Of a DNA stretch of 64,000 nt, positions 12,927 to 23,634 are shown in pieces. The notes under the pieces were generated by a model. The model was not told the origin of the DNA and did not search any database. It saw only the letters and a program-made list of their open reading frames with translations. The first letter of the stretch is position 1; the number at the start of each line of letters is the position of its first letter. This DNA is from Ceratodon purpureus (Eukaryota > Streptophyta > Bryopsida > Pseudoditrichales > Ditrichaceae): contig CM026423.1 of assembly GCA_014871385.1 (NCBI GenBank), positions 16,171,690 through 16,235,689 of the forward strand, read 5' to 3'. Position numbers and translations under genes: made by a program.

Positions 12927-13250
12927 TCACCATATAGACAATTCAGGATAAGTCTCGCTAATCCGCAACATGAGATGAGCATATCTTATCCCGACACTCT
13001 CACTGTGTTTCTGTTGTCTGCGCAAATCGAACCGGAGATCCGCCACATTTGGTCCCTCCAATCTTCCTTTCAAGTGCATTGCGTCCTCTTTTACCCAACC
13101 CAAAAGAGCGGACGTCCTCTCCTCATCTAGGAGAATTTTTGGCAGTTCCTTAATTTTATTTTCTATTGCCTCCCTCACTGGGTCATCAAAGTCACAATCA
13201 CAGGGAGATGTACTTCGTTTTCTTGCCCTCTTTGAACTACTTCCTGACAT
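12927..13250 (-). CDS. unrecognised small basic/acidic protein, minus strand, possible first exon
   Basis: ATG at 13250 opens a 107-codon frame that begins with a nuclear-type basic patch (SSSKRARKRS) and then reads as charged, helix-rich protein (PVREAIENKIKELPKILLDE, later DLRRQQKHSES). The composition is protein-like, unlike its plus-strand shadow. Near the end, TATATG|GTGAAG is a usable donor, so the true C-terminus may lie in another exon. It is inside the palindrome array and opposite in direction to the DUF7869-like gene. A small DNA-binding accessory protein, as in two-gene transposons, is possible, but nothing in the sequence proves it. Confidence 0.4.
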   Translation of the reverse strand: MSGSSSKRARKRSTSPCDCDFDDPVREAIENKIKELPKILLDEERTSALLGWVKEDAMHLKGRLEGPNVADLRFDLRRQQKHSESVGIRYAHLMLRISETYPELSIW

Positions 13251-14299
13251 CTTCTATGATTTTGTAAAGTTTTCAAGTGAAAAATGATAAACGGTTGTAA
13301 TGCATGCTAGAAACTGTGAATAGTCCTCATGCTTCCTTGGCATGATGGGTTGCCCCATTTAAAATCACCTAACGACATGTGAAATGATACGGTGTGACCA
13401 GAAAAGGGAACACAGTCGTCAATGTTTGGCTTATAATACACAATGGTTTTAGTTATCTTCATAGATGATTTGTTCCAGGAATGCATGTTTCTAAATCATG
13501 CGGAGGTTAAATGACTAAGGACAAAATGAATGAAACGGATTTCAATTCTTTCGGTCTTAGGAATTTTTCCATTGCTCTGTCCAGATTGAGGTGGTAACCT
13601 TAATTTTGTAAGATAGGGGGGTTGGGAGAGAGTTAAGACATGTAATATACAAGTGTCCTCCTGAAGTCATTACTATTTCTTTTGTAGGTTATAGATTGAA
13701 GCATCTTGCGTCGATGCATGTAAATTGAGGTGGCCATCTTAATTGTATAAGAGATCCGGGTAGATTCTCATTCACTGACATTTGGCTTCCGGATGCTCAT
13801 ACGAAGTAAGTATTAGTGAGTTTGATCATACTGGACGATATACGTTGTACACGTCATGCACTCTAGAGATTCTATGCATATGAAGACTGAGATTGGGATG
13901 TTAACATTAATCTTATAACAAATTATGTCGTTTATAATAATTCTCAATGGCTGCATACCAATGCATTAATCCATTACATGAGGGCATAAGTCTTTTCTAA
14001 GTGCATTGTAGAATACTTTTGTATCTTATAATTTTAGCCAAATACGTTTTATGGTAGTGAGGGTAGTGATTCAAATTAAGGGGACCTTCTTAATGTAACT
14101 AGTGGAAGTGGTCACACAAAGTTTCCGTAAATTATAAATATGATATATTGATGATGTAAATGTTGACCATACTTTACAATTTAGGAGGAATATTGTTGAT
14201 GGGCATAGATGAACGATACATGGTAAGCTCATGAGCTCTAACGTTCATTTTGAATGTGTAAAGTTAGCAATGTGGAATCACTATATGAGAGAAAAAGTA
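13251..14299. other. right flank of the DUF7869-like element
   Basis: No gene was seen. Four palindromes fall here (13583, 13723, 13892 and 14074), each about 20 bp. The stretch between them is ordinary AT-rich DNA. Confidence 0.5.
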
Positions 14300-14560
14300 C
14301 GAGTTTCTGTCGCCAAGCCATGAGCTCAAATCTGTTGGTTGGGACGAGCGCGTCACATACGATCGGTCCGGGTTCGAAACCCATTGGACTCGTTATGAGC
14401 GATTATGTGGTACATCATGGCTTGGCACTGCTGGGGAGAAATTCACAGGCAGGAAATGTTGTACCAACCAACAGGGCCCACCCGAAGCACCTGAACTGAG
14501 CTTGAAGATGCAGTGACAAGATTCAACGGTGGCTCTTGCCGCCAAAAAAAAAAAAAAAAG
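14300..14560 (+). mobile_element. tRNA-derived SINE-like insertion with poly(A)
   Basis: A perfect RNA polymerase III B box, GGTTCGAAACC, lies at 14371-14381 and a run of about 17 A closes the unit at 14559. The body between has no coding frame. A box A at the expected distance upstream is weak, and clear flanking duplications were not found, so the left edge is approximate. Confidence 0.5.
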
Positions 14561-14925
14561 ATGTAGTTCTCACTACATCTTTTCTTCATTGGATGTATGC
14601 TAATGAAGTGGGTGGGAGCGACAAGATTCAATAGTATCTGCAAGAGCACCTTAGAAAAAAGGAGAGTTGTTTCTACATTTACTGAATATTTGTTGTAAGA
14701 ATATAAAATGTGATTAAGGTGATTACCTTAATTTTGGTGGCATAATAAAGTTGGTGCTACTTGAAGTGGCCGCCTCCGTTTTCCAGTTGCTTTTCATATA
14801 AAAATCTACTAGACTTTGAAATAAAAAAAGTCCAATGCCATAATGAAGGGCTTATCTTGGACTACATTTAAAATAACTATTTACAGCTTTTGAAGGACGA
14901 TTAATTTTTCCAGCAGTTAGAGTTA

Positions 14926-14928
<3 letters not shown>

Positions 14929-15020
<92 letters not shown>
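14929..15020. repeat. (TA)n microsatellite, ~45 units
   Basis: An uninterrupted TA run just beyond the last good palindrome at 14712-14733. It may mark the edge between the DUF7869-like element and the next unit. Confidence 0.97.
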
Positions 15021-15024
<4 letters not shown>

Positions 15025-15221
15025 ATAAATCATAATTATAACTAATTTCAACATTCTCCAAAACTGTTTTAAAATGGATGCACCTCCCGGCTTTTGTTAT
15101 AACACTTAGTACTGTATTTTTATTTGTTGTCTGGAATAAAAATATGTTACATTCTAAGGTTGTTAAAGAGCTGTACCTTATGAGGATGATGATGTATCTA
15201 TATCAGGATCCAGTTCCATGG

Positions 15222-15286
15222 AGGTTCCCCCTACGTTCCCATACCGTTCCCAATATGTTCCCCTACGTTCCCAATATGTTCCCGAA
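15222..15286 (+). repeat. short GTTCCC-based tandem repeat
   Basis: The hexamer GTTCCC recurs several times, partly as a ~22-bp tandem unit containing ACGTTCCCAATATGTTCCCC. Confidence 0.7.
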
Positions 15287-15521
15287 GGTTTTCCGGAGTT
15301 CCCAATGCATGTGCTCAGGCAACCGTTCTGAGATGGATTTTATTGCCTAACCCTATACCAAAATTTGGCCTGAATTTCATTAAAAAACGTTCTGAATTTG
15401 GCGGACCAAGACTCTCATTCAAGGCTGATTTGTTTAAGATGAAGACATTGGTTTAAGGTGATAGACAAAATGGGACATGCTTTATTCCCAAATTAATTAA
15501 TATGGTGTTACTCCTGACGTA

Positions 15522-15974
15522 ATGGACTCGCATCAGTCCCGTACTCCTTCAGTTCCGGTTACACAGCAGGAGAGAGAGGATAGCTTGTCCTTAGTAAATT
15601 TTGACGGGCCTTTTGAACCAATTCAGGAGTCCAAGACTTTGCTTGATTGCAGCCAGAGCAAGGCACCCATCATACAGTCGGACGTGATGACTTTGGACGC
15701 AAAGTCGTGTGATCGGTCGTTGCCAGCAGCCATTGATGAAGTTCATGAGTCCAAGGGCAATTCTAGTAATGCTTCCCATGCCTACGCAAATGTCGGGGTC
15801 ATCAAGCCTGGAACATATTCCAGACTTCTTTTAAGAAGTATCCCTCGGCCCAAAGGGCGTGAGCTAAAGAGTAGAGGATGCCGAGCAGTTCATAGCACAG
15901 AAGAACGAGAAGAAGATAGTAATAATGATTCCGTTGCCGCTCAGAGATCTATGAAACGCAGTCGTCATATTTGA
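15522..15974 (+). CDS. unrecognised 150-codon ORF
   Basis: A complete frame from ATG 15522 to a stop at 15972-15974. The product is hydrophilic, Ser/Asp/Glu-rich and probably disordered, ending in a basic tail (QRSMKRSRHI) that could act as a nuclear signal. It contains a two-fold EVHESK / IQESK similarity but no known domain. It lies ~430 bp upstream of the MULE-like gene in the same direction, so it may be an accessory gene of that element or a separate gene. Confidence 0.4.
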   Translation: MDSHQSRTPSVPVTQQEREDSLSLVNFDGPFEPIQESKTLLDCSQSKAPIIQSDVMTLDAKSCDRSLPAAIDEVHESKGNSSNASHAYANVGVIKPGTYSRLLLRSIPRPKGRELKSRGCRAVHSTEEREEDSNNDSVAAQRSMKRSRHI

Positions 15975-16403
15975 AATAGGTCCCAGGAGTCGCGTTTATT
16001 GGTTACATCTAGCCCATTATGAATTGAGTGGTTCCAATGTAACACTGAACTATTCCCGTCAATTTTTCAGGATAATATTTTAGGAAGTTGCTGTGATTAA
16101 GTCATGACAGTCATATCCCAGCCTCTGGATTAATTCTGCAGATTAGGGCGGGTACGTGTACTAATCCCTATGTAATAAATTACAGTTGCCAAACTAAGTA
16201 CGTACAAAGCGTCTCATTAAGATTACAATGCTAAAGCATGCAAATTCGGGTTCCTTCCTATTCCAGCACTCGTAGATATGCACTCGATGATTGAATTTGG
16301 CGTCATACTTAACCATTGGAGAATTCTTATGCGTCTTCACCTCTTTGTTTTTTATTCCTCTTTAGAGTTCTCATTGTTGCAGGTGCCCCTTAATCTGAAC
16401 ACG

Positions 16404-19400
16404 ATGGCCTATCTTTGTGCGGATTCGCATTCCGTTCCTATTACCTTTCCTCTAGGTGTAGATGGCCGCGCTATGATCAGTTCCACCACTCTGAGTCTTC
16501 GATCTCGGTTTCGTGAGGAATCACTGCATGTAGAAGAGGAGTTCTTTGACGATATCACCGGTGCTCTCTCGCATGCCGTTGGTCAGTTGTCAACTCAGAA
16601 TGAGATTGGAACGTTCTGGATTCTCAAACCTGGAAAGTATAGAGTTTACGGAGTTACCGAGTCTCTACTAGGTGCCTCTACTGAATTGCTTACTCCCCGA
16701 TCGTCCACAACAGTGTGCCTTGAGTCTGAGCCGTTGTTGAGGAAGGTCAAGACCGAGCCAGGTCTTCAGACCATCTATGAGCTCAATGATGGCTCCGATG
16801 GTGAAAACGCAGACGAGATTCCGGTGACCCATGAGAGCAAGGAGAAGACACTGCCAGTTGCAGATGATAATTGTGAGGAGGTGGTTGTCCCTGTGGAGTC
16901 CTCGGTTCCTTCTAGTGTTGCAGATGATAATTGTGAGGAGGTGGTTGTCCCTGCGAAGTCCTCGGTTCCATCTACTGTTGCAGACTCCCCTTCAGAAAGT
17001 GTTGTTCAATGCCTCATGAAGCTTAGCGCTCGTAAGAGGTCAAAGAGTGTTCTGTCGCGCATCAATTTTAATGCAATTAGAATGCAGGAAGTTCAGTACC
17101 TTCCACCTCAGTACAACGGCGATGTCATTTTCGAGTTCCCACCCCTAGGTGCTCACGGCCATCACTCCGCTGCAAAGCAGCTACGGGGAATGGATAGAAA
17201 ATACGATGGACACCCTTGGACTCGCACAGTGACTTCAAATATTCAGAACGACCTGAAGTTGGTCTTCCGTTCTTCGTCGTGCCTTGGCCATCTCCGTTGT
17301 GACAATGTCAAATGTGAGTATCTGACACGTGGGAACAGGACTTCGGTAGTGAACGAGACTGAATGGGATGGGATATCTGAGAGACTGTTTGAAGTCGGAT
17401 CTAACCCGCCGCAGAGTTCTAGTGTAGTCTGTAAGTCTTGCAATACACCACCGACCTGCGTTGCACTTTGCCCTGCAAGGATATACTACGTCACTGCTGG
17501 ACCTCACATGACGAGAGCATGCGTTCATCTGGGAACTCATGACCATCCAGTGAAGTCCGGCGAGAACCGCGATTTTGTCGAACACACGGAGAACTTGATC
17601 AGGGAGCAAGTGGAGCGTACTCCATCCGCCACCAATTCCGCCATCGTCCTCGAAACTGCGAAGGAGCTGCTGGGCCCATTACTTCTGGCCAAGGAAGGTG
17701 AACCGCAGAAGATTCTGGAATTGGAGGAGCTCGAACCAATCTTCGACCGCTGTAAGCACCTTTCTTCCCCAAACATCAGAAATTGCATTACCTCGTTCAA
17801 GGCTGTTAGACGCTTTGGGACCATGGACAGCATCAGAATGCTGCGGGGCTTCAGCAACTGGAAGTTTATCCAGAATAACATGTTCCCGGGGCAAGGCGAT
17901 GATGCGGCGAAGGTGTATGTCTTCAAGATGTCTGAGGTAAGGCCGGGTAGTGGAGTCGATTTAGTTAAGCGTATGCAGACTGGCGGTGACTTGGAGAATG
18001 CGTGGATCATGTTTGACCACGTGAGGCGAGTCAGGGATTGGGTTACGATGGCTTGCCACGTCTATGACCCCACCTATTGCCGGATAATGACAATCGCAGC
18101 GTGCGATATGCAGTCGGAGGACACGGCTGCCCAGTCCGTCCTCTGGAAGAATCTGAATGCTATCATGCAGACTCACGGGGTCGAGAGAGTTAACTTTAAG
18201 GGCTTCATGGCGGATGGTGCCCAAGCGAACTTCAATGCAGTTCGCATTATCTATGGAAGCGGTAACGCCTCCGAGATGATGATTGATAGGGAGAGGACAT
18301 GCCTATTCCATTGGAGGCAGTCTCTAGAGCAACATACAAAGGCTCACATTCGTCCGGACCTCCGAGCGCAGCACATCAAACTCTGCCAGCAGTACAAGAA
18401 CGCCACGACTATGGCGGAAGCTGAAACAATGTTCTTGGCAATCCGAGCATGGTGGATGTCATCCGGCGCTGCAACAGAGAAAGGGCTCTCAGATCTGGAA
18501 ACGTGGCTTTCGTTCTGGCACTACCGGTATCGCCAATGGGGAGGTTTCATGGAATTGGTAATTAAACCCTATCCTTTAAATCTCTGTCGCATCTGAAGTT
18601 TGGTGCCCTACAGTTAGGTATTGGACACTCAGATATCTAACCTAACCTCCACTGTGTGCAGAATCACAGCGAAGATGAGCTCGCAGAGATGCCGTCCTGC
18701 AACCTTGCTGAATCAATCCACAACCGGTGGAAGCAGCAGTCCGGAGATCGTGGTAGCGACTTGTATGTTGCAGCTGTGGACGACTTTGTTAGGGCCTTTA
18801 TGCAATGCGTTGCCTACTTCCAGTTCTTGAAGGGGGAGCGTCCCGGGAAAGGTCCGTCCAAAGAGGAGCTGAAGCTCCGACGTGCACAAAGATCTGCAGC
18901 AAGGACAGGAAACCCGAAAGTCCTTCACGAAGCAATTATGAACATGCCAGGAGCGGACGAATGGTGCACCAGGGACCCGCATCTTGAAGGGGAAGAGGTC
19001 TGTGTCTCTCTAAAACGAAAACCTGATGTTGCCTTTGGAGATGAACGGGAGTCTCATAGGCCAGACAAGATCAGCGTGTCAAGACCTCGTGTCCAAACTA
19101 GAGCTGCACGCCGGGAGAGCGACTATCCTCCGACGGTGGTAATAACGGACTCTCCTACAAGCAGCGAAGAGGACCAAGCCGACCTTCAACCTGACCAGTC
19201 TCCACCTCGAGTGGACTACCATCACGTCACTTCAGTTGAGGAGACCGCCTGCAACCCTTCTGAGTGGCACATTGCACGACTTCCTAAGACATCCGCCAAG
19301 GCGTGCTTCGCCCAACATGCTGTGACTAAGAAGAAATGCGTGGCACGGATCGTGCAGCACGGGAAGAGCACTGCGGCGCCGACATACACGGGCCCCATGA

Positions 19401-20113
19401 AGAACTACAGGAAAGACAGAATAGAGACTCATCAGTTCTTTTTCTGCAATGACGACATTGACAGGTGCGTCAAGGGTAGCAAACGGAAGTGGGTCCTATC
19501 GGTGCCAAAGGTACCTGAGGTGTGGCCCGTGAAACTTGGGACAAAGTTGACGAAGAAAGAGATACTTTCTCTAGAAAATGCCGGGTTCAGACTCCCGCAG
19601 CAAAAGGAGATGTCACCGAGAAGACTCTTTCAAGACCGGGCAGCGGCAGTGGACTTCTCGGCCTACCCTATGCCGGCATACCCGGACGAGTTCCCTACCC
19701 GGCGATCAGGAAAGCTCATCCGACGGAACAAGAAGGCTCCGTCGACCAAGCACAGCAATAATTGTGCCTCCGCCTTATCGTTGCAAGCGAAAGTGAGCAA
19801 GTTGTGCATGCTGCCTGCCCCAGCCCTCGGATGCATCGTCACATTGGATTCTGGGAAGCCTCCAAAGGTACAGCAATATTACCTGACCATATCGCAACAC
19901 CCTGCCTGCACTTGCCCGAATTTCAAGGAGATGGCAATTACGGCACTTGGGAAGCGGGGTCAATGGGCTAATTGTAAGCATTTGTATTACCTATTCAGTG
20001 TAGTCTGCGGTCTTGAATCAGAGTCGGATACTTTCATTCATGCAGCTAGTTTTAGCTTCAACGAAGTGAAGCGAGTCCTGGAGAGTGGCCTTCTGAAATT
20101 CTTGGAGACCTAG
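16404..20113 (+). CDS. MULE-like transposase with zinc cluster and SWIM finger, 1201 aa
   Basis: Exons 16404-18557 and 18662-20113 join in phase (GAATTG|GTAATT; GTGCAG|AATCAC). The start follows a leader-intron acceptor (TTGTTGCAG, ending 16381). Order of parts: acidic N-terminus with a duplicated 20-residue segment (~152-191); a Cys/His cluster near 342-383 ending HLGTHDHPV, like GCM/WRKY-type fingers; a MULE-type catalytic core near 533-645 with VYDPTYCRIM, MADGAQANFNAV and CLFHWRQ; then NLAESIHNRW in exon 2, an Arg-rich disordered region, and a SWIM zinc finger near 1122-1160 (CTCPNF, later CKHLYY). The protein is about 1.5 times the usual plant FAR1/MURA length. The frame is unbroken, so it is a young element or a domesticated gene. 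Terminal inverted repeats were not found. Confidence 0.75.
16857..16976 (+). repeat. 60-bp tandem duplication inside the MULE-like gene
   Basis: Two adjacent 60-bp copies (16857-16916 and 16917-16976) with a few substitutions, followed by the start of a third. They encode a repeated VADDNCEEVVVP segment and keep the frame. Confidence 0.9.
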
Positions 20114-20326
20114 TGATATCTGAGTTGGTGTTCGCACATGTGTAGCCTGTATTTATTTTAATGGTGAAGTAGTGAGACTAAAAGGGCCACTACCAAAAAT
20201 TTACAGTAGCACTGGATTCCATTTCCTCAAATTCGTGTGAGTCTCGCTCTGAATATACATAGGCTCTGTAAAGAAGTATTTACTACTAAGCAATGTAAGG
20301 AACTGTGTAATCCCCAATAGAATGGA

Positions 20327-20815
20327 GTCACGTAAGTGTGCTCGGGACCGAGCAAACCTTTTTCAGTGTTTAGGAGGGGGTCATGTAAGTGTGTTCGGGA
20401 CCGAGCAAACATTTTTCAGGGTTTAGGAAGGGGTCACGTAAGTATGCTTGGGACCGAGCAAACATTTTTCAAGGTTTAGGAGGGGGTCACGTAAGTGTGT
20501 TCGGGACCGAGCAAACATTTTTCAGGGTTTAGGAAGGGGTCACGTAAGTGTGCTCGGGACCGAGCAAACATTTTTCAGGGTTTAGGAGGGGGTCACGTAA
20601 GTGTGCTCGGGACCGAGCAAACATTTTTCAAGGTTTAGGAGGGGGTCACGTAAGTGTGCTCGGGACCGTGCAAACCTTTTTCATGGTTTAGGAGGGGGTC
20701 ACGTAAGTGTGTTCGGGACCGAGCAAACGTTTTCCAGGGTTTAGGAGTGGGTCACGTAAGTGTGTTCGGGACTGAGCAAACGTTTTCCAGGGTTTAGGAG
20801 TGGGTCACATAAGTG
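20327..20815 (+). repeat. 53-bp minisatellite, ~9 full copies
   Basis: GTCACGTAAGTG-type starts recur exactly every 53 bp at 20327, 20380, 20433, 20486, 20539, 20592, 20645, 20698, 20751 and 20804. Each unit holds the dyad TGCTCGG-GA-CCGAGCA (or a TGTTCGG variant) and a T-tract followed by CAGGGTTTAGGAG. Copies differ by only a few bases. The array lies between the MULE-like gene and the S1/SPH gene. Confidence 0.97.
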
Positions 20816-21122
20816 CTTGGGCATTCCCAATCCCTTCTCAGACTCCTAGAACACGGCGAACTTTGTTTCAAAGAGCGATATACCAGCGGCCCAGCTTTGT
20901 CAGAATATATTGAGTAAGGTAGAAGCTTCTGACCGTATTAACCCCACCACTAGATTTATGCATGACCATTGAGACTGTACACCGTTTTGAAATCAAGGTC
21001 CTCTACAGTAATTTATATCCTCCTAAGAACTGCTCTTTCTGTCGTTGATTGTTGTACGTGCGTATGTGTGTATGTTATGTTGCATATCTATGTTTCAATC
21101 ACCTCTCACATGCACACTGTAG

Positions 21123-22187
21123 TCATAATTCGTTGTGTTCCAGTTTTTGGCGCTTGCTTGGATTTTCATCGTCCACATCGGCTGTTGAGTGACGGTCCTC
21201 GACATCAGCTACTGCCTCTCGACGTCCAATCCAATCAAATTGTTTCACCCACTTCGGGCCGTTCTGGTGACAGGTTCTGGTATCCAGGAAAATACCACTG
21301 TCATTTGCTTTCCAAGCGCAATCAATACACAACATGGGCTGATCGGGGTCATCAGGTGGTATCCATAGGAACACGTCATTGCGGGATTTCCTCGTTGCTA
21401 TTAGAATGAAGTTGCATATCCATTTTGTAATAAAATGTGGATGTGTAGCTCTTCTTAAGATAACTCCTGTGGTACGTTCATTCTCAGATTCTCTCTGAAG
21501 ACGGGATGGCAGTGTTCTGACTGTCGTTGCACCATTTACTGGCCCGTAAACCAGCATCAATTCGTGGTCGAGGTCATTAAGTATTGAAACAAAGTAGTCG
21601 CCAAGTCTATCAATCAATCCCCAGGTGTATGGATTTCTCCCGAACTGGCCCTTCTTCAGGAAGTGCTTACTACCTCGAGGAGGACTGAATTGAGAGACAT
21701 ATACTCCATCGGCCTGAATTCTCCAACGACATTGAGGTTCCTCAGTATGCGGCCATTCATCACATATTGGACAATCATCGTCCGAGTATCCTGCCATTTT
21801 GTTTCGCTTGCTCAGCACTTTTGGATTTTCATAAACGCAGACAGGTTCAACAATATAGGATTCCACGCAATTCCAACTCCTGGTTTTGTATGTAAATCTG
21901 CAGAACAGATTGTTTGTGAACATTTCCAAATTCATACGTTGTTGAAGCGGAGATCCAAGAAGAGCTACCGAATTCGGACTAAGATTTTTAGAGAAACTGT
22001 ATTCCATTCTAACTAGTCCATCGGCGTCTTTCTTTTCGGCACAATTCACTATAACCGGATGAGGAGATGCGTTTTGAATCTGAAGGGGACTATGTGTATT
22101 CGGTCGCGAAGCATGTACGCAATAAAAATCTAAGAACATTAAAAAAATCAGAGAACAAAGTTGATTCTTAGAGACCTGGTTTCGCAT
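21123..22187 (-). CDS. secreted protein with two S1/SPH domains, 354 aa, C-terminal HNEL
   Basis: A single minus-strand frame, ATG 22187, stop 21123. Residues 1-27 form a signal peptide (hydrophobic core LIFLMFLDFYCVHA). Domain 1 (~34-167) shows LQIQNASPHPVIVNC, LFCRF and CRWRIQADGVYV. Domain 2 (~198-306) repeats the plan: VSILNDLDHEL, WICNF and CIDCAWKANDSGIF. These are the N-terminal strand, FxC and CxWkxxxDGIy signatures of the plant self-incompatibility S1 (SPH) family, normally one domain of about 110-130 aa. The first Cys position of domain 2 is Tyr. After the domains come a charged tail with KRQK and a terminal HNEL, which fits the ER-retention pattern [KRHQSA][DENQ]EL. A secreted or ER-lumen role is inferred; the ligand is unknown. 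The long ORF in the opposite direction at 21663-22016 is a shadow. Confidence 0.7.
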   Translation of the reverse strand: MRNQVSKNQLCSLIFLMFLDFYCVHASRPNTHSPLQIQNASPHPVIVNCAEKKDADGLVRMEYSFSKNLSPNSVALLGSPLQQRMNLEMFTNNLFCRFTYKTRSWNCVESYIVEPVCVYENPKVLSKRNKMAGYSDDDCPICDEWPHTEEPQCRWRIQADGVYVSQFSPPRGSKHFLKKGQFGRNPYTWGLIDRLGDYFVSILNDLDHELMLVYGPVNGATTVRTLPSRLQRESENERTTGVILRRATHPHFITKWICNFILIATRKSRNDVFLWIPPDDPDQPMLCIDCAWKANDSGIFLDTRTCHQNGPKWVKQFDWIGRREAVADVEDRHSTADVDDENPSKRQKLEHNEL

Positions 22188-22849
22188 ATCTACAAATGGG
22201 CGAGAACTATTACTATGTGCAACAATGTTATTTTTTGATTCTGCCTGGAAATTGTAACAGTGGAATTACTGGCACACAGATATTGTGTTCAAAAAGGATT
22301 ACGATGTATTCAACTCAAATTCAAGCAGTCATTCACTCGGTTGAATCTAGGCAAGAAGTGATCAATAAATGAAGTTCGATGTTTTGAATCGTCAGAGGCA
22401 TTTGAGGAGGTGATTCGTTGAAAGGTTCTTGACATATGAAAGGTCACTTTAGCATGTTTAGAAAGGCACAAATTCCCAACTGTCATAAAAGAGTGATACA
22501 TTCTGCACTTCGGACCAATGTTTGCAAAATAAGTACCGACCGAACAGTTCTTATGACAGCATTCCACGAGTATTGGCCCGTACTGTCCACTGACCCTAAC
22601 ACCAAGATTTCCACGGTCATAGATCTACGTCCTCTAGTCATTTCACTGAAATTGTCCACGGCCATAGGTCACATTCCGAACTATATTTAGAATTTTCAAA
22701 AAGCAAAATAATGTTACTCCATAAAATACCGTAATCTTACCGCTCTAATTCACATTTTCATCAAAATATCCGAAAAGTTACCGCTCTCCGCTCTCCGCTC
22801 GCACTTTAGCGACGTCCGCATTTAATGGTGTTTTAAAAAACGGTTATGT
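22188..22849. other. intergenic, repeated short motifs
   Basis: No gene was seen. Two related motifs TTTCCACGGTCATAG (about 22608) and TGTCCACGGCCATAGG (about 22655) appear; a third version, TTTCCACGGTAATAGG, lies at about 28424. CCGCTCTCCGCTCTCCGCTC near 22782 is echoed by TGCTCACTGCTCACTGCTCA near 28530, suggesting related borders around 22.6-28.6 kb. Confidence 0.4.
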
Positions 22850-23500
22850 CGGATCCCGCTGAGACCCGGGGAGCCCAGATCCCAGCAGATGATATCCGGG
22901 CAACTAATACGCAGGATGAAGAAACCCCGGCCCCTGCAACTCGCTGCGACACGCAGAGAATATCCGGAATGCACATACCCCGGCAGCTACTACCCGTGAT
23001 GCAAATACCCTGGCCGTTGGGTTCCTGGTAGCTGATATCCGGGCTGATTATAACCCGGCCGCTTCGACCCTCAGTTTCAAAATGCAAACCCCGGCGGCAG
23101 CCTGCAAAGCACAAAAATGGCTGTCGGATCCGACAATCAAATTCTTGGTTCTTCGAGATTCAGAGGTCCTGGTCCCGGACGCGAAATAAACACTCTCAGA
23201 TCCTTATAGGCATCTCCCAATGGCCCCTCCTTGGACAGCGGCATCTATAAATTTGAGTTCGTAAATATGAATGCCAACTATTAAGACATTAGAGCCAATA
23301 TCTGCTCTCCATCATCTTATCCTTTAAACTGACTGACATTCCCACAAGCCAAATTAACTAATGGTCACTGCAACTGAGACCCCGGCAGCTCATACCCGGG
23401 ATGCTCATACCCGAAAATTGCGACCGGCACATTCCAAATCCGAACCCCGGCGGCATTCTGCAAAGCAAAAACTTGGCTGTCGGATCCGACAATGGATTTC
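22850..23500. repeat. GC-richer repeated modules with 14-bp palindrome
   Basis: Two related ~50-bp modules end in GGCTGTCGGATCCGACAAT, at about 23086-23137 and 23443-23493. Each begins with CCCCGGCGGCA and CTGCAAAGCA. The core TGTCGGATCCGACA is a perfect palindrome. Short ATACCCGG / GATATCCGGGC motifs are scattered through 22.85-23.42 kb. Open frames here (22846-23031, 22833-23114 and 23358-23603) are on both strands and look like by-products of the repeats. Confidence 0.65.
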
Positions 23501-23634
23501 TCGCTACTTCAAATTCCGCCGGCCTCGTTCTTGGCCTCCACGACCTTGTGCCCACCCAACACATTTGCGCCCTGTCATCCCTTCCCACTATCTACTGACC
23601 TAGCCGCCGCGGCCCTTGTGCCCTGACTTTTTAC

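Larger units (their letters stand above)
5770..14735 (+). mobile_element. putative DUF7869-type DNA transposon with subterminal palindrome array
   Basis: The limits given are those of the outermost good palindromes, not proven element ends. The ~20-bp motif (consensus near ATTGAGGTGNNCACCTTAAT) occurs about 13 times: 5770, 5856, 8991, 9248, 11418, 12170, 12343, 12412, 13583, 13723, 13892 (weak), 14074 and 14712. Two copies lie left of the gene, two in its last intron and nine to the right; none was seen elsewhere in the window. En/Spm-type elements are known to carry repeated transposase-binding sites near their ends, and this distribution suggests the same. I did not find convincing terminal inverted repeats or a target-site duplication. 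Confidence 0.55.

Noticed and set aside
20190-20215. CACTACCAAAAATTTAC, like a CACTA terminus
   Set aside because: No matching inverted end or 3-bp duplication found; far from the CACTA transposase at 30.4 kb.
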